A stretch of DNA of 10,777 nucleotides from positions 1-10,777 of the forward strand of contig JAJFHR010000036.1 of NCBI GenBank assembly GCA_021775515.1. The letters are read 5' to 3'. Positions 1 through 8,150 of this stretch are shown here, piece by piece (the first letter of the stretch is position 1; each line of letters begins with the position of its first letter). The translations under genes and the position numbers were made by a program. The stretch is from Hyphomicrobiales bacterium (GTDB taxonomy: Bacteria > Pseudomonadota > Alphaproteobacteria > Rhizobiales > JAJFHR01). The notes below the pieces were generated by a model. That model was not told the DNA's origin, made no database searches, and was given only the letters and a program-made list of their open reading frames with translations.

Positions 1-746
1 CGCATGGCCCAATCCGCTTTCCATTGGAGTTTGCAAGCGCCACCGGTAACTTTGACCTCAACAGGTTCGCCGGATTGCGGGTCAAGGTAAACAACCGTTC
101 CTGCTTCTACATGGCGTTCTATCAAAGGCACCTGCAAAACCTCGCGGGTTCGCGGACAAATCGGCAGGAAGGGCGAGTATGTCGCCTGGCGCTCAGGTCC
201 GAGCGTTGGCAAAATTATTGCCATCACCTCGTCGTAACACTCCAGCACACGCAACAAGGTTTTGTCGAAGCGGCCGGATTGGTAACAGTCGGTCGAACTG
301 ACAAACTCATAATCGAAACCAAAGGAATCGAGAAAACTATTGAGGCGGGCGTTGTTGTGATGACCAAAACTTTCGTGCGTGCCAAAAGGGTCCGGCACTT
401 CGGTCAGCGCCTTGCCAAGATGGGGGACAAGCATTTCGCCATTTGGAATATTGTCGGGAACCTTGCGCAAACCGTCCATATCATCAGAAAAACACAAAAT
501 GCGCGATGATCGGTCCGACAGAGTTGAAAATGCTGTGCGCACCATGGCCGTGCGCGCGACTTCGCCAAAGGTTCCAATATGCGGCAATCCACTGGGACCA
601 TAGCCGGTTTCAAACAAAACTTCCTTTTTGTCGTCCCCGGACTTTTCCAAGCGGACAAGCAGCTTACGGGCCTCTTCAAACGGCCAAGCTTTGGAAACTT
701 GAGCAGCTTCCAGCAGGGATGCCTCAATGGCAAACGTGCTCGACAT
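1..746 (-). CDS. lysK: Lysyl-tRNA synthetase, class I (5' part, runs off left edge)
   Basis: This gene charges tRNA-Lys with lysine in the cytoplasm. I translated the minus strand from the ATG at 746: 248 codons stay open to the window edge, so the C-terminal half (including the KMSKS-type loop) is outside; the family is usually about 500-550 aa. Visible hallmarks are the class I HIGH-like signature GPSGLPHIGTF (residues 50-60, H56-I57-G58), the CFSDDMDGLRKVPDN stretch (85-99), and GACKLQWKADW (236-246), which is typical of archaeal-type LysRS. Most alphaproteobacteria use this class I enzyme rather than the class II LysS, which supports the taxonomic call. The start is set by AGGAGT at 754-759, seven bases from the ATG. 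The gene is divergent from the helicase at 932. Identification is firm. Confidence 0.95.
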   Translation of the reverse strand, partial: MSSTFAIEASLLEAAQVSKAWPFEEARKLLVRLEKSGDDKKEVLFETGYGPSGLPHIGTFGEVARTAMVRTAFSTLSDRSSRILCFSDDMDGLRKVPDNIPNGEMLVPHLGKALTEVPDPFGTHESFGHHNNARLNSFLDSFGFDYEFVSSTDCYQSGRFDKTLLRVLECYDEVMAIILPTLGPERQATYSPFLPICPRTREVLQVPLIERHVEAGTVVYLDPQSGEPVEVKVTGGACKLQWKADWAM

Positions 747-807
747 ATAATTTACTCCTGAAACAATGGCGGACTTCGGTGTATGAATGTCCAAAGCCTA
801 GGTCACG

Positions 808-836
808 GACATATCAACAGGCGTGGATGATATCAA
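808..836 (-). promoter_or_regulatory. Candidate sigma70-type promoter for lysK
   Basis: Read on the minus strand, TTGATA (831-836) and TATGTC (808-813) are separated by 17 bases, about 60 bases upstream of the lysK ATG. The spacing is ideal and the boxes are fair matches to the consensus. The rest of the 747-931 gap shows no clear hairpin terminator or other gene. This is a pattern match only. Confidence 0.3.
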
Positions 837-931
837 CCAATGATCTTGTTAAACGTAAACGCAATAGCTGACGTTGCACCCTTGTAGATTTAAATCATAG
901 AATCGGCAGGGACAATTATACTAGTTTTCTT

Positions 932-3817
932 ATGCTTTTTTCCAACGAAGATGATAAGCCCGGCAAGCCGGTTGCCAACCTTGACCAACTTCCCTGTTTG
1001 GTGGCGGAGGGATTGCAGGCGGTAGTCCGGCACGGTGATGGCGGTATTGAAAAAATCAGTGCCGAGAAGGCCTTGACCCGGCTTTGCAAACTCCCTCACA
1101 TAATTTGTCATTCGGCCTTTACGCTCAATCGATTGGTGCGAATTGCCAATGCATCTCAAAACCAGATGCGAGCCGCGCGCAGCTTGCCTCATCTCGATCT
1201 TGCCGAACTTTATGCTTTTTGCTTTCCTGCTCAATTTGCAGCCCCCACACCTTTGGGCATTATCAAGGTTTGCGGGTTGAGCGCAAATGGAGACGAGGCG
1301 ATACCGCTGGATGATTTGCGGCAAATTGCTCAAGGGTTAATTCGATTTCTTACATCTATCAAAACCGCTGAAGCAAAACAGATTTTTCATATCGCTTGTG
1401 CGATGAAGAAGGCCGGTTGGTCGTGGGGGCCTTATGTAGTTGAGGCCTTGGCGGATAAAACCAGCGAGGCGGACTGGCCCGGGGCTCACGGACTTGATAT
1501 CTGGAAAAGGCTCAAGGATTGGCAGGACGATGGGCCGCCAAAAGCCCCAAAAGCACTTGCGGTGAGCCCGGAAGAAGCTGAAGCCCAACTCAATCTCCTG
1601 TTAGCACCGCGAGGTGGACCGCGCGCCGGTCAAGCAGAATATGCGGCGGCGGCGGCACTGGCATTTCAACCTAAAAACATCGCCGGCGCTCCCAATGTTG
1701 TATTGGCTGAAGCGGGCACCGGGATTGGCAAGACCATGGGTTATTTAGCTCCCGCCAGTCTTTGGGCCAAACGCAATGGCGCACCGGTCTGGCTGTCAAC
1801 TTACACAAAAAACCTGCAACGGCAGCTTGAGCGCGAAGTTGAACATGTTTTTCCCGATGCGCGAGAGCGCCGTACAAAAACAGCGACCAGAAAGGGACGT
1901 GAAAATTACCTGTGTCTGCTCAACTACCAGGACCTGATTGTCAATCTTGCACCAGACAGTGAGCGGGCGGCAACTTTCGCCGGCCTGACGGCGCGCTGGA
2001 TTATGAGTACACGCGATGGCGATATGGTGAGCGGCGATTTTATTTCCTGGTTGGTGCCGCTTTTTACCGGTGGCCGCTCGCCTGATGGTCCGAATATCAC
2101 CCGTGCCGGTTTTGGCCTGACTGACAGACGCGGAGAATGTATTTATTCTGCCTGCCCGCACTATCGCAAATGCTTCATTGAAAAGGCGGTTAGAAAAGCC
2201 CGGCGGGCTGAACTGGTGATTGCCAACCATGCGCTTGTCATGGTGCAGGCGGCACTGGATCAATCAACTGAACTTTTCGAAACCGCACCCAAAAATGATG
2301 AAAACAGGAGTTCTTCGCAAGGAGACGAGGGACCAGCAGAGGCTGGGCGCCATTTTGTATTTGATGAAGGACATCATGTATTTGATGCCGCAGACAGCGC
2401 TTTTTCCGCCCATTTGACCTGCCTGGAAACTGCTGAGCTTCGGCGGTGGATACGTGGCAACGAGGGCCAGCGCCGGCAACGCGCGCGCGGATTGCGTGAA
2501 CGATTTGCTGATCTTTTTGCCGGAGATGACGAAACAGATGCCTTGCTCAATGCAGCACTTGAAGCAGCCCGATCTTTGCCCGCTCCAGGCTGGCGGCAAC
2601 GCATTGTTTCCGATGAGGCACAAGGTGCAACCGAACAGTTTATGGCGTTGGTACACGGTCAGGTTCACGCACGCTCTAGCGGGCGGCACTCAAGATCCCT
2701 AGAAGCTGATTGCCAGCCCCTGGTTGACGGCCTGGCCGAAAATGCCAATCTGCTCAAAGACCAACTTGAAGCTTTAATGGCAGCGCTCAGACACCTTGCC
2801 AAGAAGCTCGAGAGCGCCCTTGACGATGAGGCATCGGAACATGACACCACCTCTCGTATTCGCATTGAAGCTGCGGTGCGCGGACTTAAACGCCGGGCCA
2901 ATCTTATGTTGCCGTCATGGATATCAATGCTGGCAAGTCTGACCCATGACACGCCTGATCCGTTTGTCGACTGGTTTTCAATCGAGATGGCCTGGGGAAA
3001 CCTGTTTGACGTTGGTATGCACCGCCATTGGATTGACCCGTCACAACCTTTTGCCGAAACGGTGTTGGAGCCGGCCCAAGGCGTCTTGATCACCTCGGCA
3101 ACTCTGCGCGACCGGGTTCCCGATACACCTGATGACTGGCGATCAGCAGATGTACGCTCTGGTGCCTATCATCTCGCGCTGCCGCCGCACAGATTTGAGC
3201 AGCCCTCACCGTTTAATTATGCGGAAAATTCACGGATTTTAATCGTCAATGACGTCAATCGCGATGAGCCCGCACAAGTTGCGGCAGCGTTACGCGAGCT
3301 ATTTCTGGCTGCAGGCGGTGGCGGGCTGGGGCTGTTTACGGCAATTTCGCGCCTCGAAGCCACGTTCAAACACCTGTCACCTAAACTTGTGGCCGCAGGC
3401 CACAATCTCTATGCCCAGCATATTGACCCCATGGATACAGGTACTCTGGTTGATCTGTTTCGGGACGACGTTAATTCATGCTTGCTTGGGACCGATGCCG
3501 TGCGCGATGGTATTGATGTGCCGGGGGCAAGTTTGCGTCTGATCGTGTTTGACCGCGTCCCCTGGCCGCAACCAACGATATTAAATCGTGCCCGGCGCGA
3601 TGCTTTTGGCGGCAATGGTTATCAGGACATGATGGCGCGGCTCAAACTTCAACAGGCGTTTGGCCGCCTGATCAGAAACGAGCAGGATCGCGGTATTTTT
3701 GTGATGCTTGATTCCCGCTTGCCAACACGACTGACAAGTGCCTTTCCCAAAGATGCACCGCTGGAGCGGTTGGGGCTGGTGGAGGCAATCGAGAAAACCG
3801 CCGAATTTTTTGAATAA
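932..3817 (+). CDS. DinG/XPD-like Fe-S ATP-dependent DNA helicase
   Basis: Superfamily 2 helicase of the XPD/DinG/YoaA group, 961 aa, expected to unwind DNA (5'-3' polarity in studied relatives) during repair or replication. Motifs in order: Walker A AEAGTGIGKT (259-268, K267), motif Ia STYTKNL (289-295), four cysteines for a 4Fe-4S cluster (C328, C403, C408, C414), Walker B box DEGH (478-481), LITSAT (719-724), motif V GTDAVRDGID (853-862) and motif VI QAFGRLIR (908-915). Residues 1-240 lie before the motor; ICHSAF (58-63) and LPHLDLAELYAF (85-96) faintly recall a DEDD exonuclease as in Gram-positive DinG, but no DxE motif is seen. 932 is the only ATG/GTG/TTG start after the in-frame stop at 869-871. 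No good Shine-Dalgarno precedes it. The enzyme class is firm; the exact substrate is unknown. Confidence 0.92.
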   Translation: MLFSNEDDKPGKPVANLDQLPCLVAEGLQAVVRHGDGGIEKISAEKALTRLCKLPHIICHSAFTLNRLVRIANASQNQMRAARSLPHLDLAELYAFCFPAQFAAPTPLGIIKVCGLSANGDEAIPLDDLRQIAQGLIRFLTSIKTAEAKQIFHIACAMKKAGWSWGPYVVEALADKTSEADWPGAHGLDIWKRLKDWQDDGPPKAPKALAVSPEEAEAQLNLLLAPRGGPRAGQAEYAAAAALAFQPKNIAGAPNVVLAEAGTGIGKTMGYLAPASLWAKRNGAPVWLSTYTKNLQRQLEREVEHVFPDARERRTKTATRKGRENYLCLLNYQDLIVNLAPDSERAATFAGLTARWIMSTRDGDMVSGDFISWLVPLFTGGRSPDGPNITRAGFGLTDRRGECIYSACPHYRKCFIEKAVRKARRAELVIANHALVMVQAALDQSTELFETAPKNDENRSSSQGDEGPAEAGRHFVFDEGHHVFDAADSAFSAHLTCLETAELRRWIRGNEGQRRQRARGLRERFADLFAGDDETDALLNAALEAARSLPAPGWRQRIVSDEAQGATEQFMALVHGQVHARSSGRHSRSLEADCQPLVDGLAENANLLKDQLEALMAALRHLAKKLESALDDEASEHDTTSRIRIEAAVRGLKRRANLMLPSWISMLASLTHDTPDPFVDWFSIEMAWGNLFDVGMHRHWIDPSQPFAETVLEPAQGVLITSATLRDRVPDTPDDWRSADVRSGAYHLALPPHRFEQPSPFNYAENSRILIVNDVNRDEPAQVAAALRELFLAAGGGGLGLFTAISRLEATFKHLSPKLVAAGHNLYAQHIDPMDTGTLVDLFRDDVNSCLLGTDAVRDGIDVPGASLRLIVFDRVPWPQPTILNRARRDAFGGNGYQDMMARLKLQQAFGRLIRNEQDRGIFVMLDSRLPTRLTSAFPKDAPLERLGLVEAIEKTAEFFE

Positions 3818-3913
3818 AAGGGTTGTTGAACCGGCAGGCAGACCCTACTTTCTGTCCATCAACAAGGGGAGTTTCTCCCGAACTCGCAATCACAACACTC
3901 TCAGGAGTTTTAT

Positions 3914-4333
3914 ATGACATCGCCCCTAAGTCCCGAAGAAGCCTTGATTTATATCATGGTCACCATGTCGGCCGTAGATCGGGATATGAACGATGCAGAA
4001 TTGAAAAAGATAGGTAACATCGTACAAAAACTACCTGTCTTTGAGAATTATGACACCGATAGGCTGGTTGAGACGTCATCTGCCTGCGGTCGTGCCTTGA
4101 GAAAAGATGAGGGTTTAAACGGTGTTTTGGAGAGTGTGAAACAGGCATTGCCGCCTCACCTTGTGGAAACCGCCTACGCGCTTGCCGTTGAAGTTGCCGC
4201 GGCAGACCTTTCGCTTCAGAAGGAAGAGTTGCGGTTATTGCAGATTTTCCGCGTCGGCCTTGGGGTCGATCTGCTTAATGCTGCTGCTATTGAACGCGGA
4301 GCCCATGCCCGGCATGCAGTTTTGGGCAAATAA
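3914..4333 (+). CDS. TerB-like (tellurite resistance TerB family) protein
   Basis: Small all-alpha cytoplasmic protein of 139 aa, close to the usual TerB length. The family is named from tellurite-resistance operons, but stand-alone chromosomal copies are common and their function is not settled; metal binding and membrane-stress roles have been proposed. Two acidic helical segments characteristic of the fold are visible: MSAVDRDMNDAELKKI (18-33, D22/D24/D27/E29) and AADLSLQKEELRLL (96-109, D98/E104/E105). No signal peptide or membrane segment is seen. The start is fixed by AGGAG at 3903-3907, six bases before the ATG. It lies 96 bases after the helicase and 43 bases before the desaturase-family gene, so co-transcription is possible but unproved. 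No other ter genes are nearby, so tellurite resistance should not be inferred. Confidence 0.8.
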   Translation: MTSPLSPEEALIYIMVTMSAVDRDMNDAELKKIGNIVQKLPVFENYDTDRLVETSSACGRALRKDEGLNGVLESVKQALPPHLVETAYALAVEVAAADLSLQKEELRLLQIFRVGLGVDLLNAAAIERGAHARHAVLGK

Positions 4334-4376
4334 CCAATCACCCTTTCAATTGTGGTGAGAAAATCGACGTAAGATT

Positions 4377-5189
4377 ATGAGTGACAGTGAAATCAGACTA
4401 TTAATATTCGGTGGTGTACTGGTTATTTTGGGCAGCCTTGAACTGATTTTACCGCGGCGTGAATTCGTCCGTTTCAAGCTGAGCAGGTGGATAACGAACC
4501 TTTCGCTTGCCGGGCTCGACAACATTGTCCTCAGGTTGCTGTTTCCGGTTCTGGCTGTGGGATTTGCCGAATATGTAGATCAGCAGGGTTACGGGCTGTT
4601 TGGCTTTTTGAACTGGCCGGTTTGGCTGGAACTGATTATTGCGGTCATTGTTCTCGATCTCGCCATATATATTCAACATGTGGCAACTCACAAAATCCCC
4701 CTGCTTTGGCTGGTGCATCAGGTTCACCATGCAGATGTAGAAGTGGATGTGACTACGGGAATTCGTTTTCATCCCGTCGAAATCGTTTTGTCGATGTTAT
4801 ACAAATTTTTTATAATCTGGCTAATTGGCGCCTCGGCTGCCGCAGTGTTTTTGTTTGAAGTCCTGTTGAATGTTTTTGCCATGTTTTCACATGCCAACAT
4901 CAAACTCCCGGAAACTATCGATCGCCCGCTGCGCCGGGTTATCGTGACACCCGATATGCATCGCATTCACCATTCGACACTGATCAAGGAAACGGATTCC
5001 AATTATGGTTTCAATCTCTCAATCTGGGATCATCTGTTTGGAACTTATACCCATGATCCGAAGAACGGGCATATGCGCATGCAGATTGGTCTGACACCTT
5101 ATCAATCGGACAAACCTTCGCGACTGATCTGGTGTTTGGCTCTGCCCTTCAGACAGATAAAACGGGCGCTGGGATTTCGCGATCAATAA
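4377..5189 (+). CDS. Sterol desaturase / fatty acid hydroxylase family membrane protein
   Basis: Integral membrane di-iron oxygenase-type protein, 270 aa. The eight-histidine signature is clear: HVATH (H101, H105), HQVHH (H114, H117, H118) and HRIHH (H195, H198, H199), with SHANIKLP (171-178) between them. Hydrophobic segments lie near residues 7-25, 48-66, 83-100 and 138-170, fitting a protein threaded through the inner membrane with the histidine clusters on the cytoplasmic side. Known relatives hydroxylate or desaturate fatty acids, sterols, carotenoids or other lipids; the substrate here cannot be read from sequence. The start has only a weak ribosome site (GTAAG just upstream). The gene converges on the solute-binding protein gene: its TAA stop at 5187-5189 lies inside that gene's last codons. 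The family call is secure. Confidence 0.9.
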   Translation: MSDSEIRLLIFGGVLVILGSLELILPRREFVRFKLSRWITNLSLAGLDNIVLRLLFPVLAVGFAEYVDQQGYGLFGFLNWPVWLELIIAVIVLDLAIYIQHVATHKIPLLWLVHQVHHADVEVDVTTGIRFHPVEIVLSMLYKFFIIWLIGASAAAVFLFEVLLNVFAMFSHANIKLPETIDRPLRRVIVTPDMHRIHHSTLIKETDSNYGFNLSIWDHLFGTYTHDPKNGHMRMQIGLTPYQSDKPSRLIWCLALPFRQIKRALGFRDQ

Positions 5190-6034
5190 AAACTCACGGG
5201 AAAAAACCGCAAAAAAAGTTGTTTGTATTTTCCGTTTTTTTGCACCTGATCCAAGCCGAAATTGAGTATTTCGACCAGTTCCGGATTATCTTTTTTAACG
5301 GCGATGCCGACACCTTCGCCAAAAAACTTGCTTTCGGTAAAAGGGCCACCGGAAAATTCACAACAGCCATTTGAGGCGATACCGGAAAGCCAGAACATAA
5401 GCCCGACACCATCGCCGAACACCGCATCAACTTTCGCATCGATCAAAGCCTGGCGGGCTGTGTCCCGCCGGTCATAACTCTTGATTTGCGAGCCACTGAA
5501 AAATGCCTTGAGATAGGCTTCATGGCTTGTTCCCTTAGCAACGCCGATGCGCTTTCCTGTCAGAATTTCAGGTGTAATTTTTTCGAAACCCGCCCCTTTG
5601 CGTGTGACGAAGCGCGCCGGGGTTTGATAATACTGGCGTGTAAACGTTACACGGCGGCGGTTTTTTTTGGTTATGGCCAGTGAGGCGATAATGGCATCAG
5701 CTGCATCCTGTTCAATTGCAGTGATCATACGTTCCCAGGTCAGCGCCTGGACTGAACAGCTAACCTCCAATTCCGCGCAAATTGCCCTGGCCAACTCCAC
5801 ATTAAAGCCCACCAGATTGCCGCTTTCATCAAGATAATTAAAGGGCGGATAATCATTATCAGTGATAAAGCGCAACCTGGACAGTTTGGATATATCCGGG
5901 TTGCCGCTGTCAGTCGAGGCCTCTACTTTGGGCGCTGTGTCTACGGATGATTGAGCCTGCACGATGTTAGGTGGCATAACAAACAAAATTGCTGCTGCAC
6001 AAATTATGGCGGCCAATGAAATGGATTTGATCAT
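5183..6034 (-). CDS. Periplasmic solute-binding protein, family 3 (amino-acid type)
   Basis: Extracellular solute-binding protein of 283 aa, which in the periplasm would deliver a small polar ligand, typically an amino acid, to an ABC importer. Residues 1-27 form a signal peptide (lysine at position 3, hydrophobic core ISLAAIICAAAILFVM, likely cut after VQA). The mature protein starts with a low-complexity linker, then the family signature: DNDYPPFNYLDESGNLVGFNVELARAI falls at 59-85, followed by TGKRIGVAKGTSHEAYL (159-175), DAVFGDG (203-209) and the C-terminal NGKYKQLFLRFF (267-278). No permease or ATPase gene is adjacent, so it is an orphan binding protein or the partner of a distant transporter. 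The ribosome site is weak (AAGAAA). Its stop overlaps the convergent desaturase gene by seven bases. The ligand is unknown. Confidence 0.9.
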   Translation of the reverse strand: MIKSISLAAIICAAAILFVMPPNIVQAQSSVDTAPKVEASTDSGNPDISKLSRLRFITDNDYPPFNYLDESGNLVGFNVELARAICAELEVSCSVQALTWERMITAIEQDAADAIIASLAITKKNRRRVTFTRQYYQTPARFVTRKGAGFEKITPEILTGKRIGVAKGTSHEAYLKAFFSGSQIKSYDRRDTARQALIDAKVDAVFGDGVGLMFWLSGIASNGCCEFSGGPFTESKFFGEGVGIAVKKDNPELVEILNFGLDQVQKNGKYKQLFLRFFPVSFY

Positions 6035-6180
6035 GGTTTCTTGTTAGCGCGTTTCATACCAAGGGCCTATATCATTTTTTGCTCAAGAGCATAACACCCT
6101 GAACGTGTATAGTATCTGAGTCTCAATTTTAAGTTTAGTTTACGTAATCCCTGCCGCAAATACTGGTCTTTTCACTAATA

Positions 6181-6204
6181 ATTATATATAATATATTTTT
6201 TTCA
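6181..6204 (+). promoter_or_regulatory. AT-rich promoter-like tract upstream of the glycosyltransferase
   Basis: The 210-base gap between the divergent binding-protein and glycosyltransferase genes contains a run of A/T with a perfect TATAAT at 6187-6192, ending in a T-tract. No good -35 box stands 16-18 bases before it (TGGTCT at 6164-6169 is poor). It lies about 50 bases before the ATG at 6245. It could be a promoter or an AT-rich protein-binding site. Nothing else stands out in this gap. Confidence 0.25.
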
Positions 6205-6244
6205 TGACTAATTTGCTACGTGCTTTAGATGTATCGGCTATTTT

Positions 6245-7612
6245 ATGAGTTTAAGTGTAGAGCCCGGCGCGACTGGTAAAATAAAAACCAAAACTAGCGC
6301 GGGTTTTTCTGCAGACCTGAAAACACAATCAGCCGATAGTCATAGATTCTCAATCTCCGCTGAACGTTCGGTAGATGTCACGTACAGCTATTCTCCGACA
6401 TTCAGCGAAATACTGCGGACAAATCACACAATAACCCCGGACATGTTATCTTTTGCAATGGACCGGGCTCAATTGTGGCAGGTGCCGCTGGGTAATGTTC
6501 TTGTGGCTGATGGCCACATGCAATGTCAAAACCTTTATAGCGATTACAGTAAATCGCTTCAGCTACCGCTGGTTAACTTTTCCTCTTTCGGAAACTCGAC
6601 TGGCATAGAGACAGAAAAACAGCTGGATTATCTGATGCTAAATCAGCTTGTTCTTCTTCACAATGGCCCTGTTCCTGTTTATGCGTCTGCCAGTCTCGAC
6701 CTGCCGCAAAATCCGCAATCACGGCACCAATCTTTTCCGCATGGGCATTGTGCCGCAATAATCACTCCGCGTGATCATCGTGCATTTTTCCTCACCCGAT
6801 ACCGCAAGGTTCTCACCGCCAGAGCGACGATGAAACTGGCCCGTTGGGCCCCGGAATTTTCCGCCCGGATGCGTATTAGCCAGTTTCAGCTGCTCTTTCT
6901 TCTTTTGGCTATCACACTCCTTGCCACGCTCGGGGTCTTGTGGACAGATGCAGTTCTTTTTGGCAGCAACCTGTTATTCGCCCTGTGGTTTTCAGCGCTT
7001 ATCGCCCTGCGGGCTGCAGCCCTTGCTTATGCCCCTGTATATGAACGGACTAATCGAAATGGCCGCAAACCAGCCTTCGCCGAGGCCGACCTGCCGGTTT
7101 ACAGTATTCTTGTTCCGCTTTACCGGGAAACTACAGTGCTGCGTCAATTGAGTGACGCGTTAAGAGCCCTCGATTATCCAGCAGCAAAACTCGACGTTAA
7201 GTTTCTATTTGAAGAAGACGACAGAGCCAGCCTTGAAGCTGCCAAAGCCCTCAGTCTGCCCGATAATTTCGAGATTATTGTTGTACCCCACGCTCTTCCC
7301 AAAACCAAACCCAAAGCCCTTAATCTGGGCCTGCAATTTGCCCGTGGCGATTATGTGGTTGTCTATGATGCCGAAGACATTCCACACCCGCAACAATTGC
7401 TAGAAGCGCTATACGCCTTCAGGCACGGCCCTGAAAAACTTGCATGCATTCAAGCGCGGTTGAACTTTTACAACCCAAACGACAACTGGCTGACGCGGCA
7501 ATTCACAATTGAATATTCAATTTTATACGACCTGATGCTGCCGCTGTTAATCAGGTTGAAAATTCCCATCCCTCTGGGTGGAACGTCCAATCATTTCAAC
7601 GGTCTTAGGTAG
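6245..7612 (+). pseudogene. Membrane family-2 glycosyltransferase, truncated at its 3' end
   Basis: BcsA-like processive-type glycosyltransferase (GT2), 455 aa in the window. Residues about 52-112 resemble the MshEN/GspE N-terminal domain (FSEILRTNHTITPDML, then QLPLVNF). Two membrane helices lie near 214-234 and 241-263. The GT-A domain begins at LPVYSILVPLYRE (283-295), with acidic motif FEEDD (322-326), the donor/metal motif YDAED (374-378, D375 and D378) and PLGGTSNHF (443-451). The protein ends four residues later at NGLR-stop, whereas relatives continue with the TED catalytic-base motif, a QxxRW-type motif and more membrane helices, to about 600 aa or more. The catalytic base is therefore missing and the gene is very probably dead. 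No frame resumes the family sequence downstream. The break coincides with the start of accessory DNA, suggesting truncation by insertion or deletion. No clear ribosome site is seen at 6245. Confidence 0.82.
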
Positions 7613-7667
7613 CAAACGCACCAACTATCCTGCTGAAATTGCCATGCTGATTTGCTAATGTGAATTC

Positions 7668-8150
7668 ATGGCACAGATAACAGGCAGACTAATTTGCGAC
7701 GGCAATGATAAGCGACAAATTCGCCATTCAAACTATGAACACACTATATCTGGTTTACTACATAGACGTGTGAGTTTGTACCATGAAGCAGAACGCATTC
7801 GTGACAGACTTGCTGAGATCAAGAACGATGTGGATGCATTGGACCGCACATTGAATGTTCTTGGTTATGAAGGTGATATGGACGCTGCTATGCCCCGCCA
7901 AAAACGCCACGTTATATTTGGCAAGGGTGAGCTAACCAAACAAGTTCTTACGGTTTTGAGACGATCTACTAAACCCATGACAAGCCGCCAGATAGCGCAA
8001 GATATTGTTTCAGACAGCGGTATGGATGCAAGGGACCGTAAAATGGTATCAGACCTAACAAAACGGGTTGGCAAAGCCTGTAGGCAGTATCCTGATGGCT
8101 CTATTCATAAGGCAACGGATGAGCGCGGGAATGTGGTTTGGAAAATTTGA
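7668..8150 (+). CDS. Hypothetical protein, coiled coil plus winged-helix-like C-terminus
   Basis: 160-aa soluble, basic protein with no named family that I can assign with certainty. Residues about 24-62 form a charged heptad-like helix (SGLLHRRVSLYHEAERIRD, then LAEIKNDVDALDRTL) that suggests a coiled coil or dimerisation. A linker GYEGDMDAAMPRQKRHVIFGKGEL (67-89) leads to a C-terminal segment, TKQVLTVLRRSTKPMTSRQI (90-109) through DLTKRVGKACRQ (129-140) and GNVVWKI (154-160), with the helix, turn-helix and beta-wing order of a winged-helix DNA-binding domain. Similar unnamed proteins are, from memory, frequent in alphaproteobacterial accessory DNA. The ATG at 7668 lacks a Shine-Dalgarno site, so the start is the weak point. 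It is the first gene after the broken glycosyltransferase, with composition and codons consistent with real coding. A transcriptional-regulator role is inference only. Confidence 0.7.
   Translation: MAQITGRLICDGNDKRQIRHSNYEHTISGLLHRRVSLYHEAERIRDRLAEIKNDVDALDRTLNVLGYEGDMDAAMPRQKRHVIFGKGELTKQVLTVLRRSTKPMTSRQIAQDIVSDSGMDARDRKMVSDLTKRVGKACRQYPDGSIHKATDERGNVVWKI

Noticed and set aside
24..733. Several open frames on both strands over the left edge (for example 24-509, 443-871 plus; 404-733 minus)
   Set aside because: They are out-of-frame shadows of the class I lysyl-tRNA synthetase, whose own frame (746 to 1, minus) has clear family motifs and a ribosome site.
890..3615. Antisense and alternative-frame open frames across the helicase gene
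   Set aside because: They lack ribosome sites and family patterns and lie within a long, motif-rich helicase frame.
3823..3865. TTGTTGA / TCAACAA inverted repeat after the helicase as a terminator
   Set aside because: The arms are AT-rich, 29 bases apart, and no T-run follows, so it is a poor terminator candidate.
3914..4333. Tellurite-resistance locus
   Set aside because: Only a lone TerB-like gene is present; no terC, terD, terE or terZ neighbours are seen.
7595..7660. Frameshift or sequencing error as the cause of the short glycosyltransferase
   Set aside because: Neither alternative frame restores the expected TED region; an open stretch reading STVLGSKRTNYPAEIAMLIC has no likeness to the family.
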